Positions 10,582 to 18,152 of a stretch of 64,000 bases of DNA are shown here, one piece after another. The stretch spans positions 24,052 through 88,051 of the forward strand of contig JAFAKE010000051.1 in assembly GCA_019235715.1 (NCBI GenBank). The letters run 5' to 3'. Position 1 is the first letter of the stretch. Every line of letters starts with the position of its first letter. A program made the position numbers and the translations under genes. The notes below the pieces were generated by a model. It did no database searches, had not been told where the DNA came from, and saw only the letters and a program-made list of their open reading frames with translations. This DNA is from Vulcanimicrobiota bacterium (GTDB lineage Bacteria; Vulcanimicrobiota; Vulcanimicrobiia; Eremiobacterales; Eremiobacteraceae).

Positions 10582-12036
10582 TTACTTCGAGGCTTTGACT
10601 TGCTCGACTTTGACCGGACTTGCCTTATTGCCCCACGACGTTCTGATGTACGTGATGACTGCGGCGATTTCGTCCGGTTTCAAGGTCCCTTTCCACGCGG
10701 GCATCTGACCGTTATACGCCGCGCCGTTAACGGTGATCGCGCCGTGCATGCCGTTATCGACGGTTGCGATCACCTTGGCGGGATCGCCGACGACGAACGG
10801 ATTGCCGGCAAGCGGTGGGAACGAGCCGGGCAAGCCTTGTCCGCTTGCGCCATGGCAGCTGGCGCAATTCGATGCGAAGACTTTCGCGCCATCAGGACCC
10901 GAAGCGACGGTCGCTCCGGGCTGTGGCGTCGGCGTCGCGGGCGCGGCGCCCGTGCCTGCGACAGGCGTGAGGCCCGCGGGACTTGCTTGGCGTTCCTTAT
11001 CGATCTGCTTGCCGGCATAAATGGAGAGCGCGATGATGCTGATCAGCGTGATCGCGGTGACGCCCATCATGAACGGCCGCTTCGCGATCGCGCGGCTCGG
11101 GTTGCGATCGATCCATGGCAGCAAGAACAGCACGAGCGAGAACACACCCGGCAACACCACGGTGGCGACCAGCGTCAACACACCCGCGGGCGCCAATCGC
11201 AAGATGCCGTACAGCGAGTAGAAATACCAGGCCGGTGCCGGGATGAAGCCGCCGTAATTCGGATCCGCCTTCGGCAGCAGCGGCGTCGGCATGTACACGG
11301 CGAGTGCGACCACGACCAAGAACGCGATGAACGCGACGATCGTATCCATGAAGATCTGGTCGGGATAAAAGCGGCCGACCGTCTTCGGATGATCCTCAAC
11401 CGCCGGACCGGCCGGCCCGTTGTGCCGGAAGATGTACAAGTGCAAGCCGACGAGGCCGATGAGCAGCGCCGGCGTCAGCCATACGTGGATGCCGAAGAAG
11501 CGGCTGACGGTCAGCGTGCCAAGCGTCGAGCCGTCGTTGAGGAAGCTCGCGATGTACGGCCCGACGATCGGCACGGTCGCCGCGATGTTGATGCCGACTT
11601 GCGTCGCGTAGTACGCGTTCAAGTCCCACGGCAGCAGGTATCCGGTGAAACCGAGCACGAGCGTGAAGAAGAACAGACACACGCCGACGACCCACTGGAT
11701 CTCGCGCGGCCGTTTGTATGCGCCGAAGACCAGCACTTGCAGCAGGTGCACGGTGATCAAGATGATCATCGCGGACGCGCCCCAGTCGTGCATGCTGATC
11801 ATGAACTGGCCGAGCGTCACGTTCTCATAGATGAACTTGGTCGATTCCCACGCTGTGACCGCGGACGGCGAGTAATAGAACGTCAAGAAGATGCCGGTGA
11901 TGACTTGCATCGTCAGCAGGATGAGCGTCGTGGCGCCGAAGACGTAGAAGTAGCTCGCGCCGCCCGGGATCTCTTCGGTGAGGAAGTCCTTGAGCGCGCT
12001 GATAAGGCCGGTGCGTTGCTCAATCCATGTGATCAT
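10582..12036 (-). CDS. Fused cytochrome b6/subunit IV with C-terminal cytochrome c domain
   Basis: Membrane core of a menaquinol/quinol:cytochrome c reductase. The 484 residues hold about seven membrane helices. Bis-histidine haem b ligands show HxxxxxxxxxxxxxH in helix 2 ('MHDWG...TVHLL', 13 residues between) and 14 residues between in helix 4 ('GIHVW...LHLYI'), the b6-type spacing. A linker rich in Pro/Ala leads to a class I cytochrome c domain with 'CASCH' and axial Met in 'NGQMPAW'. The Qo motif reads PAWY instead of PEWY, and the position of the b6f haem-cn cysteine is Val ('FYVFGA'). It starts 12 nt after the Rieske gene and belongs to one operon with it. Confidence 0.93.
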   Translation of the reverse strand: MITWIEQRTGLISALKDFLTEEIPGGASYFYVFGATTLILLTMQVITGIFLTFYYSPSAVTAWESTKFIYENVTLGQFMISMHDWGASAMIILITVHLLQVLVFGAYKRPREIQWVVGVCLFFFTLVLGFTGYLLPWDLNAYYATQVGINIAATVPIVGPYIASFLNDGSTLGTLTVSRFFGIHVWLTPALLIGLVGLHLYIFRHNGPAGPAVEDHPKTVGRFYPDQIFMDTIVAFIAFLVVVALAVYMPTPLLPKADPNYGGFIPAPAWYFYSLYGILRLAPAGVLTLVATVVLPGVFSLVLFLLPWIDRNPSRAIAKRPFMMGVTAITLISIIALSIYAGKQIDKERQASPAGLTPVAGTGAAPATPTPQPGATVASGPDGAKVFASNCASCHGASGQGLPGSFPPLAGNPFVVGDPAKVIATVDNGMHGAITVNGAAYNGQMPAWKGTLKPDEIAAVITYIRTSWGNKASPVKVEQVKASK

Positions 12037-12048
12037 GTCCGGCCCCTT

Positions 12049-12717
12049 CTATGAATACGAGACGATCAAGCGATAGGGAACGTTCGCGAAATACTTGACC
12101 CACTCGACCTGCGCGACACCGCTCTGCTCGCGGAATGGAATGGGATCGAGACCGCGCGGCGCGGGACCGATGTACGATCCATCCGGCTTCTTCATATGCG
12201 TGCCGATCTTGCTGAACTGCGAACCATGGCAGGGGCACAAGAAGGCTTTCAGCCCGTCGTCCCATGCGAACTTGCACTGCAAGTGCGGACATACGGAGCT
12301 GAACATCGTGAAGCCCATCGTGACGACCGGGAAGTCGACTTGTCCGCCGCCCGAGAACAGATCGGGCCGTTGCGCGCGGAACTGCTGCTCTTCATCCGGG
12401 TTCATGTGGATGCCCCAGACGTAGTAGTCCTGATCGCTGACCAAGTATCCGTCTTGCAGGTTCTTCTTCGTGAAGTGGATCTTGACGGGTTTGTCGATGC
12501 TCGCTTTGAGGGAGTTGAACTCGTCGGGCGTGATGTCGGACCAGCCCTTGTTCGCATTGAGCAGCTCGGATTTCGGCCACAAGGCGGTGGCGAACGGAAT
12601 CGCGAGGCCGAGCCCGACGATGCCGCCGAGTGCGACCGTCGCTTGCGCCATAAAGCGCAGCCTGCCCATTTCCTCCGGCGCGCCTTCTGGTTCGAAGCTC
12701 AGGTTGTCGTGGGCCAC
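12049..12717 (-). CDS. Rieske iron-sulfur subunit of the quinol:cytochrome c reductase
   Basis: Carries the 2Fe-2S cluster that takes electrons from quinol at the Qo site. From GTG 12717 (GGAGG 9 nt upstream) the 222-residue protein has one N-terminal membrane helix ('VALGGIVGLGLAIPF') and a cluster domain with box I 'CPHLQC' and box II 'CPCHGSQF', then a 'GPAPRGLDPIPF' Pro loop. The usual box I is CTHLGC, so two non-ligand positions differ. The long track ORF to 13749 is read-through across the neighbouring gene. It forms an operon with the cytochrome b-c gene. Confidence 0.93.
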   Translation of the reverse strand: MAHDNLSFEPEGAPEEMGRLRFMAQATVALGGIVGLGLAIPFATALWPKSELLNANKGWSDITPDEFNSLKASIDKPVKIHFTKKNLQDGYLVSDQDYYVWGIHMNPDEEQQFRAQRPDLFSGGGQVDFPVVTMGFTMFSSVCPHLQCKFAWDDGLKAFLCPCHGSQFSKIGTHMKKPDGSYIGPAPRGLDPIPFREQSGVAQVEWVKYFANVPYRLIVSYS

Positions 12718-12936
12718 GGGTTGATACCTCCGCTTGCGAGGCAGTCGAAAGCACCCGCGCGGCAAGCTCCGCTCGAGCCTCGCTCGAGCGCCACATGGTG
12801 CTCGCACCCTAGCTTTTGCCCACGCGCGCTCGCGGCCTTCGTCGTCGTCTGCGAAATCCGCGATTTTAGTCGCGGTGCGCGGGACTGCAAAGGTGGCTTC
12901 CCCGCGCTGCGGCAAACGAACGCGCGGACGACTCCT

Positions 12937-13731
12937 GTGGATAAAGAACAGATCCAGGAAAAAGCGCGCGCGCAGTTCGGAGCGACGGCGCAACGCTATG
13001 CGGACAGCGCGCGCCATGCGGCGGGCGATGACTTGACGCGCCTGCTCGAGCTGGCGCGCGTGCGCGGCGATGAAGACGTGCTTGACATCGCGACCGGCGC
13101 CGGGCACACGGCCCTGGCGTTCGCACCGCACGTCGCGCACGTCACCGCGAGCGATCTGACGCCGCGCATGCTCGAAGTCGCCGCTGAGCTTGCGGCGGCG
13201 CGCGGCGTATCCAACATCAGGTTCGTCCAGACGCAAGCCGAAGCGCTGCCGTTCTCGCCGGCGAGCTTCGATCTGGTCACCTGCCGCGTCGCGCCGCACC
13301 ACTTCGCCGATCCCGCCGCGTTCGTGCGCGAGAGCGCGCGCGTGCTGCGCCCCGGCGGCCATTTCTTGCTCGACGATCAGATGGCGCCCGACGATCCGGA
13401 GCTCGACGAGTTCGTCAACAGGTTCGAGCGCTGGCGCGACGGGAGCCACGTGCGCGCGTACACGGCACGCGAATGGCAAAGCTGGATAGAGGCGGCGGGG
13501 ATGCAAGTCGAACTGGTCGAGCCGTTCGTGCGCGACCCGTATGACTTCCCGGATTGGACCGCGCGCTCGGGCATGCCGGCCGATCAGCGCGACGAACTGG
13601 AACGCTGGCTGCTCGCGGCGCCCGCGCGCTGCGCCGAGTATTTCGCGATCCGGCGCGACGGCGACCACGTGCGCTCGCTGCGCGCCGACTTCGGCATCAT
13701 CGTCGCACGCAAACCGGAGGTATCCGGATGA
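12937..13731 (+). CDS. Class I SAM-dependent methyltransferase (UbiE/MenG-like)
   Basis: A 264-residue methyltransferase with the Rossmann SAM motif 'VLDIATGAGHTALAFA', acidic loop 'ASDLTPRMLEVA', motif II near 'FDLVTCRVAPHHFADP' and 'VLRPGGHFLL'. The fold and 'HHF.D...F..E..RVLRPGG' pattern are common to UbiE-like enzymes; the substrate is not visible. GTG 12937 was chosen since the conserved sequence begins right after; it lacks a strong ribosome site, so the start is tentative. It is divergent from the Rieske gene and overlaps the next ORF by ATGA. The start region contains a perfect DnaA-box 9-mer, probably by chance. Confidence 0.83.
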   Translation: MDKEQIQEKARAQFGATAQRYADSARHAAGDDLTRLLELARVRGDEDVLDIATGAGHTALAFAPHVAHVTASDLTPRMLEVAAELAAARGVSNIRFVQTQAEALPFSPASFDLVTCRVAPHHFADPAAFVRESARVLRPGGHFLLDDQMAPDDPELDEFVNRFERWRDGSHVRAYTAREWQSWIEAAGMQVELVEPFVRDPYDFPDWTARSGMPADQRDELERWLLAAPARCAEYFAIRRDGDHVRSLRADFGIIVARKPEVSG

Positions 13732-14264
13732 TCTTACGGATGACCGCAATGCTGCTGGCCGTGACGGCGCTTGCCTCGACGGCGTTTGCCGCGTCGGCGC
13801 CGCCTACGCCCTCTGTCGCGCCTGCCTCGCCAAACGCCGCGCAGCTCGCACAAGCGCATAAGGCCGATGCGCAGCGCGCGATCGAAGCGGGCAACGCGGC
13901 CTATGTCGCCACATGGCGACGCGGCGACGCGCATGCATTCGCACAACTCTACACGCCGAACGCCGCCTCTATCGCCGATGACGGCACGATCACGCGCGGC
14001 CGCACGGCGATCGAAGCAGCGCGCGCGGCCTCGTTCGCACGCGCACGGTTTATCAGCGGCACGATCAGCACCGAAGACCTCGTGGTGGAAGACGACGTCG
14101 CGTACGAGATGGGCAGCTACTCATTCACGCTGCAGCCGGCCGGCAAGAGCGCGACGACCTACAGCGGCCGTTACTTGACGATCTGGCAGCAGCAGCCGGG
14201 CGGCTCGTGGCTCATCAAGACCGACTCCGGCTTGACCGATCGCACATGCAAGAAGAACGCTTGA
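13728..14264 (+). CDS. Secreted SnoaL/DUF4440-like protein
   Basis: A 178-residue protein with a cleavable signal peptide ('MLLAVTALASTAFAASA') followed by a small alpha+beta cone fold: 'AIEAGNAAYVATWRRGDAHAFAQLYTPNAASIADDGTITRG' is typical of SnoaL-like/ketosteroid-isomerase proteins, and 'YLTIWQQQPGGSWLIKTD' is the usual closing strand pair. GGAGG lies 7 nt before the ATG, which overlaps the methyltransferase stop (ATGA). Such proteins bind small ligands or act as isomerases; none can be named here. It is the middle gene of a three-gene translationally coupled set. Confidence 0.78.
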   Translation: MILRMTAMLLAVTALASTAFAASAPPTPSVAPASPNAAQLAQAHKADAQRAIEAGNAAYVATWRRGDAHAFAQLYTPNAASIADDGTITRGRTAIEAARAASFARARFISGTISTEDLVVEDDVAYEMGSYSFTLQPAGKSATTYSGRYLTIWQQQPGGSWLIKTDSGLTDRTCKKNA

Positions 14265-14839
14265 TGGATACGTGCGCGAACTGCGGCAGTCCGCTGCCCG
14301 AAGGCGCGAACTTCTGCCCGAAATGCGGTGCGATGGTCAGCGCGGCGGCGCCCGCGCAAAGCCGCAAAGGAATGCCGGGATGGCTTTTGGGCCTCATCAT
14401 CGCGGTCGCGCTCGTGATCGTCGGCATTCCGTTCCTCGCGATCATCGCGGCGATCCTTATACCGAACTTCTTACACGCGCGCTCTGAGGCCGAGCTCGCG
14501 GCCGACGAGCAGAACCTTAAGAGCATCGCCGTCGCGGTGGAGAGATATGCCGTCGACCACGACGGCAAGTATCCGGACGATCTGCCGCAGCTCGTCCCGG
14601 CGTATATCTCAAAGCTGCCAGCCGTGCCGGGCGGCGACGGCACCGGCGCATACGACTACCATCATCCGGCCTCCGTGCAGCCGGACGCGAAGTACGAGAT
14701 CTGGGATGACGGTTCGATGGATCCGACGACGATGAGCAGGCTGCCGCGCGGTCCCAACGGACCGCCGTGCGAGCAGCAGTGCAAGTACGTCGTTTATCTC
14801 GCCGATGTCGGCATCATCGGGATATCTGGTCAGCGCTAG
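14264..14839 (+). CDS. Zinc-ribbon plus type IV pilin/pseudopilin-like fusion protein
   Basis: A 191-residue protein starting at an ATG that overlaps the previous stop (TGATG). Residues 1-25 form a zinc ribbon with two CxxC pairs ('CANCGSPLPEG', 'FCPKCGAM'). After a short linker comes a hydrophobic segment ('WLLGLIIAVALVIVGIPFLAIIAAILIPNFLHAR') that runs into 'EAELAADEQNLKSIAVAVERYAVDHDGKYPDDL', the N-terminal helix and loop of GspG-like pseudopilins. The usual prepilin peptidase site (G/FTLxE) is absent. The ribbon would sit in the cytoplasm and the pilin-like part outside. The fold assignment is by pattern; the function is unknown. Confidence 0.72.
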   Translation: MDTCANCGSPLPEGANFCPKCGAMVSAAAPAQSRKGMPGWLLGLIIAVALVIVGIPFLAIIAAILIPNFLHARSEAELAADEQNLKSIAVAVERYAVDHDGKYPDDLPQLVPAYISKLPAVPGGDGTGAYDYHHPASVQPDAKYEIWDDGSMDPTTMSRLPRGPNGPPCEQQCKYVVYLADVGIIGISGQR

Positions 14840-15430
14840 TCACGGCGACTCGGGGCGTGTGCGTGCGCTCGCGCGCGCGAGAATCGCCTCCACGATTTCG
14901 CTCTTCGCATCCGCATAGTTCTGCACGTACTTCCAGTGTCGCTGCGCCAGCGCGCGCTTTGCGCTCTCGTACCGTTCGCGCTCGTCTGGATTGCGGCGCA
15001 GCCAATCACGGAACAGCAGCATGCGTCGCACTTCCGTGCAGCCTCGCGAGAACACGTGCAGATTGATGTTGCGGCGCGGACCTTTGAGCAGCCGGTGCTC
15101 GTGCCAGTCCGGTTCGCGAATGCGTAGGACATAGCCATGGGCTTCGAGCGGCGCGACGTACGCCTGCTCGTCTGCGGAGTCGCCTACGACGAGAAGCATG
15201 TCGATAACGGGTTTCGCTGACAGCCCCGGCACCGACGTGGATCCGACGTGTTCGAGCATCACGACTTTGTCGCCCAGAATCGAGCGCAGTTCGCCAGACT
15301 CTTCGTGGAACCAGGATGGCCACGCTTCGTCGTACATGTCGAGCACGATGGGAGCGTCGTGCGGCGCGAGTCGCCCGACGGTCACCGCGCGCAATCGCTC
15401 TTCACTGTTGTCTTGCCGATCATCACTCAT
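14840..15430 (-). CDS. GrpB/UPF0157 family protein (nucleotidyltransferase-like fold)
   Basis: The 196 residues from ATG 15430 show the GrpB family pattern: 'VMLEHVGSTSVPGLSAKPVIDMLLVV', 'GYVLRIREPDWHEHRLLKG', 'NLHVFSRGCTEVRRMLLFRDWLRRNPDERERYESAKRALA'. The GSTS...D.D-type core is that of a nucleotidyltransferase fold; the reaction of the family is not settled. The longer track ORF starts in the shadow of the pilin gene. Its stop lies 1 nt from the end of the zinc-ribbon gene, so the two converge end to end. Confidence 0.88.
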   Translation of the reverse strand: MSDDRQDNSEERLRAVTVGRLAPHDAPIVLDMYDEAWPSWFHEESGELRSILGDKVVMLEHVGSTSVPGLSAKPVIDMLLVVGDSADEQAYVAPLEAHGYVLRIREPDWHEHRLLKGPRRNINLHVFSRGCTEVRRMLLFRDWLRRNPDERERYESAKRALAQRHWKYVQNYADAKSEIVEAILARASARTRPESP

Positions 15431-15458
15431 CGGTGTCAGGCGCCTCGGGGAGGCTCTT

Positions 15459-15479
15459 GGAGAGCGGAGCGCGCTCTCC
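15459..15479. terminator. Hairpin between pilin and GrpB genes
   Basis: GGAGAGCG and CGCTCTCC form a perfect 8-bp stem with a 5-nt loop, just past the pilin stop and before the GrpB start (both minus strand). There is no T run on the minus side, so it could be a weak terminator or an mRNA-end stabiliser. Confidence 0.4.
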
Positions 15480-15483
15480 CCGT

Positions 15484-15948
15484 TTACTGACCGATCAGCG
15501 CTGCGTGGATGCCGGATGACTGGCAGTAGCGAATGCCGGTCGTCGCGCCGTTGAAGTCGGGCAGCAAGCTGAGCGTCGAGGTGTCGTGTTGGTCGCCGTC
15601 GATGATCTTGTACGCATCGACAGCTTGGCAGACGCCGTCGCCCGGTATGTGGTAGCGGTACGTGCCGCCTGCGGGATCGACCGGAGTGACGGTCATGTAC
15701 GGATTGCCCGCGCCACCGAAAAGCGCTGGATCGACCGCTCCGTTGGCGGCCGGGTACTGGCCGGCGTGATCGGTCGCATACTCCTCGAGCGCGGTGGCGA
15801 TGTGCCGCAGGTTGGTCTCGCACGCCGCCGTCTGCGACTGGGCCCGGGCGTGCAGGTAATTAGGGACGAGTATGGCGGCGAGGATGGCGATGATCGCGAC
15901 CACAACCATGAGCTCCAACAACGTGAAGCCGCGCGCAGGTGTACTCAT
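15484..15948 (-). CDS. Type IV pilin / type II pseudopilin-like protein
   Basis: A 154-residue prepilin with the class III signal 'MSTPARGFTLLELMVVVAIIAILAAILVPNYLHAR'-type start: cleavage G|F before TLLEL, Glu at mature position 5, then the hydrophobic alpha-1 helix. The C-terminal half ('EEYATDHAGQYPAANG') resembles GspG-like pseudopilins, with two cysteines in the distal part. AAGGAAG lies 4 nt before ATG 15948; the track start is upstream of this and unsupported. The retraction ATPase PilT is at 1.2 kb. It may be a major or minor pilin; that cannot be told without the assembly operon. Confidence 0.88.
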   Translation of the reverse strand: MSTPARGFTLLELMVVVAIIAILAAILVPNYLHARAQSQTAACETNLRHIATALEEYATDHAGQYPAANGAVDPALFGGAGNPYMTVTPVDPAGGTYRYHIPGDGVCQAVDAYKIIDGDQHDTSTLSLLPDFNGATTGIRYCQSSGIHAALIGQ

Positions 15949-16009
15949 GGTTCTTCCTTTATATGATGGCGTCGGGGGCAGCGAAATGAACGAGCGATTG
16001 GAGAACGCG

Positions 16010-16408
16010 ATGGAAGACGTTAAGAAAAGCGACGAGGAGTGGCGCCGCGAGCTCACGCCCGAGCAGTTTGAAGTGCTGAGGCACGGCGCCACCGAGCGGC
16101 CCTTCTCGGGCGCTCTGCTTCACAACGAGGAGCGCGGAGCTTACGCCTGCGCCGCCTGCGGCAACGTGCTGTTCGACTCCCACGCTAAATTTGACTCGGG
16201 AAGCGGCTGGCCGAGCTTCAGCGAACCGCACAATGTTACGCAGGTCACACTGCTCGGCGACGACAGCCACGGCATGCATCGCATCGAGGTGCGCTGCCGG
16301 CGCTGCGGATCGCATCTCGGCCACGTCTTCGACGACGGTCCGACGCCGACCGGACAGCGCTACTGCATCAACTCGCTGGCGCTCGACTTCACCAAAGGCG
16401 CAGGGTGA
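16010..16408 (+). CDS. msrB: Peptide-methionine (R)-S-oxide reductase MsrB
   Basis: Reduces methionine-R-sulfoxide in oxidised proteins. The 132 residues contain 'RRELTPEQFEVLRHGATERPFSG', zinc pairs 'CAAC' and 'CRRC', 'FDSGSGWPSF', 'GSHLGHVFDDGP' and the catalytic cysteine in 'RYCINSLALDF'. Two ATGs are possible; 16010 has GGAG 6 nt upstream and gives the family's usual 'MEDVKKSDEEW' opening, while 15986 would add eight residues. It is divergent from the pilin gene. Full-length and intact. Confidence 0.95.
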   Translation: MEDVKKSDEEWRRELTPEQFEVLRHGATERPFSGALLHNEERGAYACAACGNVLFDSHAKFDSGSGWPSFSEPHNVTQVTLLGDDSHGMHRIEVRCRRCGSHLGHVFDDGPTPTGQRYCINSLALDFTKGAG

Positions 16409-16449
16409 GCGCGCTCGGCGTGCTGAACGCCTGTGCCGGGATCCGTCAC

Positions 16450-16534
16450 GGAGGGATGGCAGAGCGGTTGAATGCGGCAGCCTTGAAAGCTGTTAGGCCG
16501 CGAGGTCTCGTGGGTTCGAATCCCACTCCCTCCT
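16450..16534 (+). tRNA. tRNA-Ser (UGA)
   Basis: A 7-bp acceptor (GGAGGGA with TCCCTCC), anticodon loop CTTGAAA with anticodon TGA, a long variable arm and the T arm GTGGG-TTCGAAT-CCCAC are all present. CCA is not encoded. The discriminator base reads T, whereas bacterial serine tRNAs normally have G. Confidence 0.95.
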
Positions 16535-16535
16535 A

Positions 16536-16814
16536 ATGGCGCGCCTTCACCTGCGCATCCGCGGACGCGTGCAAGGCGTCTTTTTCCGCGCAAGCGCGGT
16601 CGAGCAGGCGCGCGATCTCGGTCTCACGGGCTGGATCCGCAACCGTCACGACGGCAGCATCGAGCTCGTCGCCGAGGGCAGCTCCGACGCGATCGCCGTG
16701 CTGCGCTCGTGGTGCGCGCACGGGCCGCCCGGCGCGAACGTGCGCGGCGTCGACGAGCTCAAGGCCATCCCTACGGGTGAGTTCGTAGAATTCCGCGTGC
16801 GTTCAGACGCGTGA
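16536..16814 (+). CDS. acyP: Acylphosphatase
   Basis: Small cytoplasmic enzyme hydrolysing carboxyl-phosphate bonds such as acetyl phosphate. The 92 residues contain the signature 'GRVQGVFFRASA' (catalytic Arg) and 'GWIRNRHDGSIELVAEG' (catalytic Asn), with a normal length. The ATG lies one base after the tRNA-Ser discriminator, so no room exists for a ribosome site outside the tRNA; the message is either leaderless after tRNA processing or uses the tRNA 3' part as leader. The last 44 nt overlap the convergent mocA gene. Confidence 0.92.
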   Translation: MARLHLRIRGRVQGVFFRASAVEQARDLGLTGWIRNRHDGSIELVAEGSSDAIAVLRSWCAHGPPGANVRGVDELKAIPTGEFVEFRVRSDA

Positions 16815-17403
16815 GATCTTCGCGCGTGTCGATGTCCTCAAACGCATCGTCGTGCGCGGCATCGACAAAACGCAGACGCTTCTCGTTCGCCGCGGCGATG
16901 CGTTTAGCGCCCTGATCGCCGCGCAGCCGGCGCAGCGCGGGAAAATCGCGCCGCGGGAACAGCACCGGCGCACCCCAGACCGCGCCAGCGCGCAGCGCGA
17001 CGATCGACGGCACTCGCGCCTTTCCCGCGGCCACGCTCGCATCGATCAGGCCGTTAAGATCGAGCGACGTCACATTCGGTTGATCGCCCAGCGCGATGAT
17101 GCAGGCGTCGTCGTCTGCGGCCGAGCGGATTCCAGACGCGAGCGACGTCGCGATCCCGCGCCGCCAATCGCGGTTGACGATAACGCGGCAGCGGCGCGTG
17201 TCGACCTGTGCGATGACGCGCGCCGCGCCGGCGCCGACGACGAGGGTGCAATGCAGCGCACGCGAGCCGCACGCAGCGTCGATCGCGCGCTGGAGAAGCG
17301 GCACGCCGCCTGCGCGCGCTGTGAGTTTGCCGCCGCCGAAGCGCCGCGCTTCCCCCGCGGCGAGGATGATGCACCCGACGCGCGGTATCAGCGCAACCGC
17401 CAC
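16771..17403 (-). CDS. mocA: MocA-type molybdenum cofactor cytidylyltransferase (MobA-like NTP transferase)
   Basis: Predicted to transfer CMP to molybdopterin, giving the dinucleotide cofactor of xanthine-dehydrogenase-family hydroxylases. The 210 residues open with 'CIILAAGEARRFGGGKL', the LAAGxSxRxGxxK nucleotide-binding loop, followed by 'ALGDQPNVT' (metal-binding Asp region) and 'GAPVLFPRRDFPALRRLRGDQGAKR', typical of MocA. The start is GTG. It overlaps yqeC by 16 nt, and that partnership, plus a hydroxylase subunit at 58.7 kb, favours MocA over MobA. Its 3' end overlaps acyP tail to tail. Confidence 0.85.
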   Translation of the reverse strand: MAVALIPRVGCIILAAGEARRFGGGKLTARAGGVPLLQRAIDAACGSRALHCTLVVGAGAARVIAQVDTRRCRVIVNRDWRRGIATSLASGIRSAADDDACIIALGDQPNVTSLDLNGLIDASVAAGKARVPSIVALRAGAVWGAPVLFPRRDFPALRRLRGDQGAKRIAAANEKRLRFVDAAHDDAFEDIDTREDLTRLNARGILRTHP

Positions 17404-18152
17404 CGCTGCGTCTTTCCGATCTGCGTCGCCGCGACGAGCGCGCTCAAGTCCACCGCGGCAAGCGCATCGCGCAGCTCGGCGACCCTGCGATCGTGCGGTC
17501 CATCATCGGCCTTGTTCAGCAGCACCGCAAAGCGCGCCGACTCATCGACGTCCGCGCAGCGCGTCTCATACTCCCGCACGATTGCGGCGACGTGCGCAGC
17601 GGTCAGCTTTTCGCCTGGGCGCGCTCCCGTCAGCGCGACGATCTGCTCCGGGCGATGGAGATGCTCGTCGTCGATGGCAGCGTGCAGCGCGTCCAATCCG
17701 ATCACGACGAGCAGCATCGTCGATGTCGACGCGACGACCGGCTCGTGCTCCGCAGGCGCCTTGAACGGCTTCATGCGCGCGCCATCCGCTTCGTTCACGA
17801 CGTAACGCGCGCCGCAGCGGAAGAACAGCTCGTCGGCGATCTCGGGCGACACGGCACGCAGGCGGTTTTCACGCACGCCCGATCCGACGGCGATGAGCGC
17901 AGAGAGAGCGAGTGCATCGGCGACCACTTCGTGCAGCGAGTGGTCGGGCAACGGCCGCTCCCATTCGACGAAAGGTACGTCGGCAGGCGGCGCGCCCGCT
18001 TTCGTCGTCGTCGTCACGATCGTCGGACCGCTTTGCGAGAGTTCGCGCGCAAGCGACCACAACGTCGTCGTCTTGCCGCCCCCTCCCACCAACGCGATGT
18101 GTTCGCTCGCCGCAAGGTCCAGCGCGGCGCGCCAGCTGCCGCATTCGATCAT
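17388..18152 (-). CDS. yqeC: YqeC-like protein (putative selenium-dependent hydroxylase accessory protein)
   Basis: A 254-residue P-loop protein: 'HIALVGGGGKTTTLWSLARELS' near residue 18, 'TTTTKAG', 'YVVNEADGARMKPFKAPAEHEPVV', 'VIGLDALHAAIDDEHLHRPEQI'. This matches YqeC, which family studies link by context to selenium-dependent molybdenum hydroxylases; its reaction is not established. It lies between mocA and an inositol-phosphatase gene, overlapping both (16 nt and 4 nt), so the three are co-translated. No selD or selenium transferase (yqeB-like) gene is in the window, so selenium use is only suggested. Confidence 0.83.
   Translation of the reverse strand: MIECGSWRAALDLAASEHIALVGGGGKTTTLWSLARELSQSGPTIVTTTTKAGAPPADVPFVEWERPLPDHSLHEVVADALALSALIAVGSGVRENRLRAVSPEIADELFFRCGARYVVNEADGARMKPFKAPAEHEPVVASTSTMLLVVIGLDALHAAIDDEHLHRPEQIVALTGARPGEKLTAAHVAAIVREYETRCADVDESARFAVLLNKADDGPHDRRVAELRDALAAVDLSALVAATQIGKTQRWRLR

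Noticed and set aside
12749-12801. Repeated CTCGAG palindromes between the Rieske and methyltransferase genes
   Set aside because: Six-base palindromes of this kind are common at this GC content; spacing and flanks are not symmetric.
12196-13731. 511-aa track ORF spanning Rieske antisense and the methyltransferase
   Set aside because: Only the part from 12937 is conserved; the rest is antisense to the Rieske gene.
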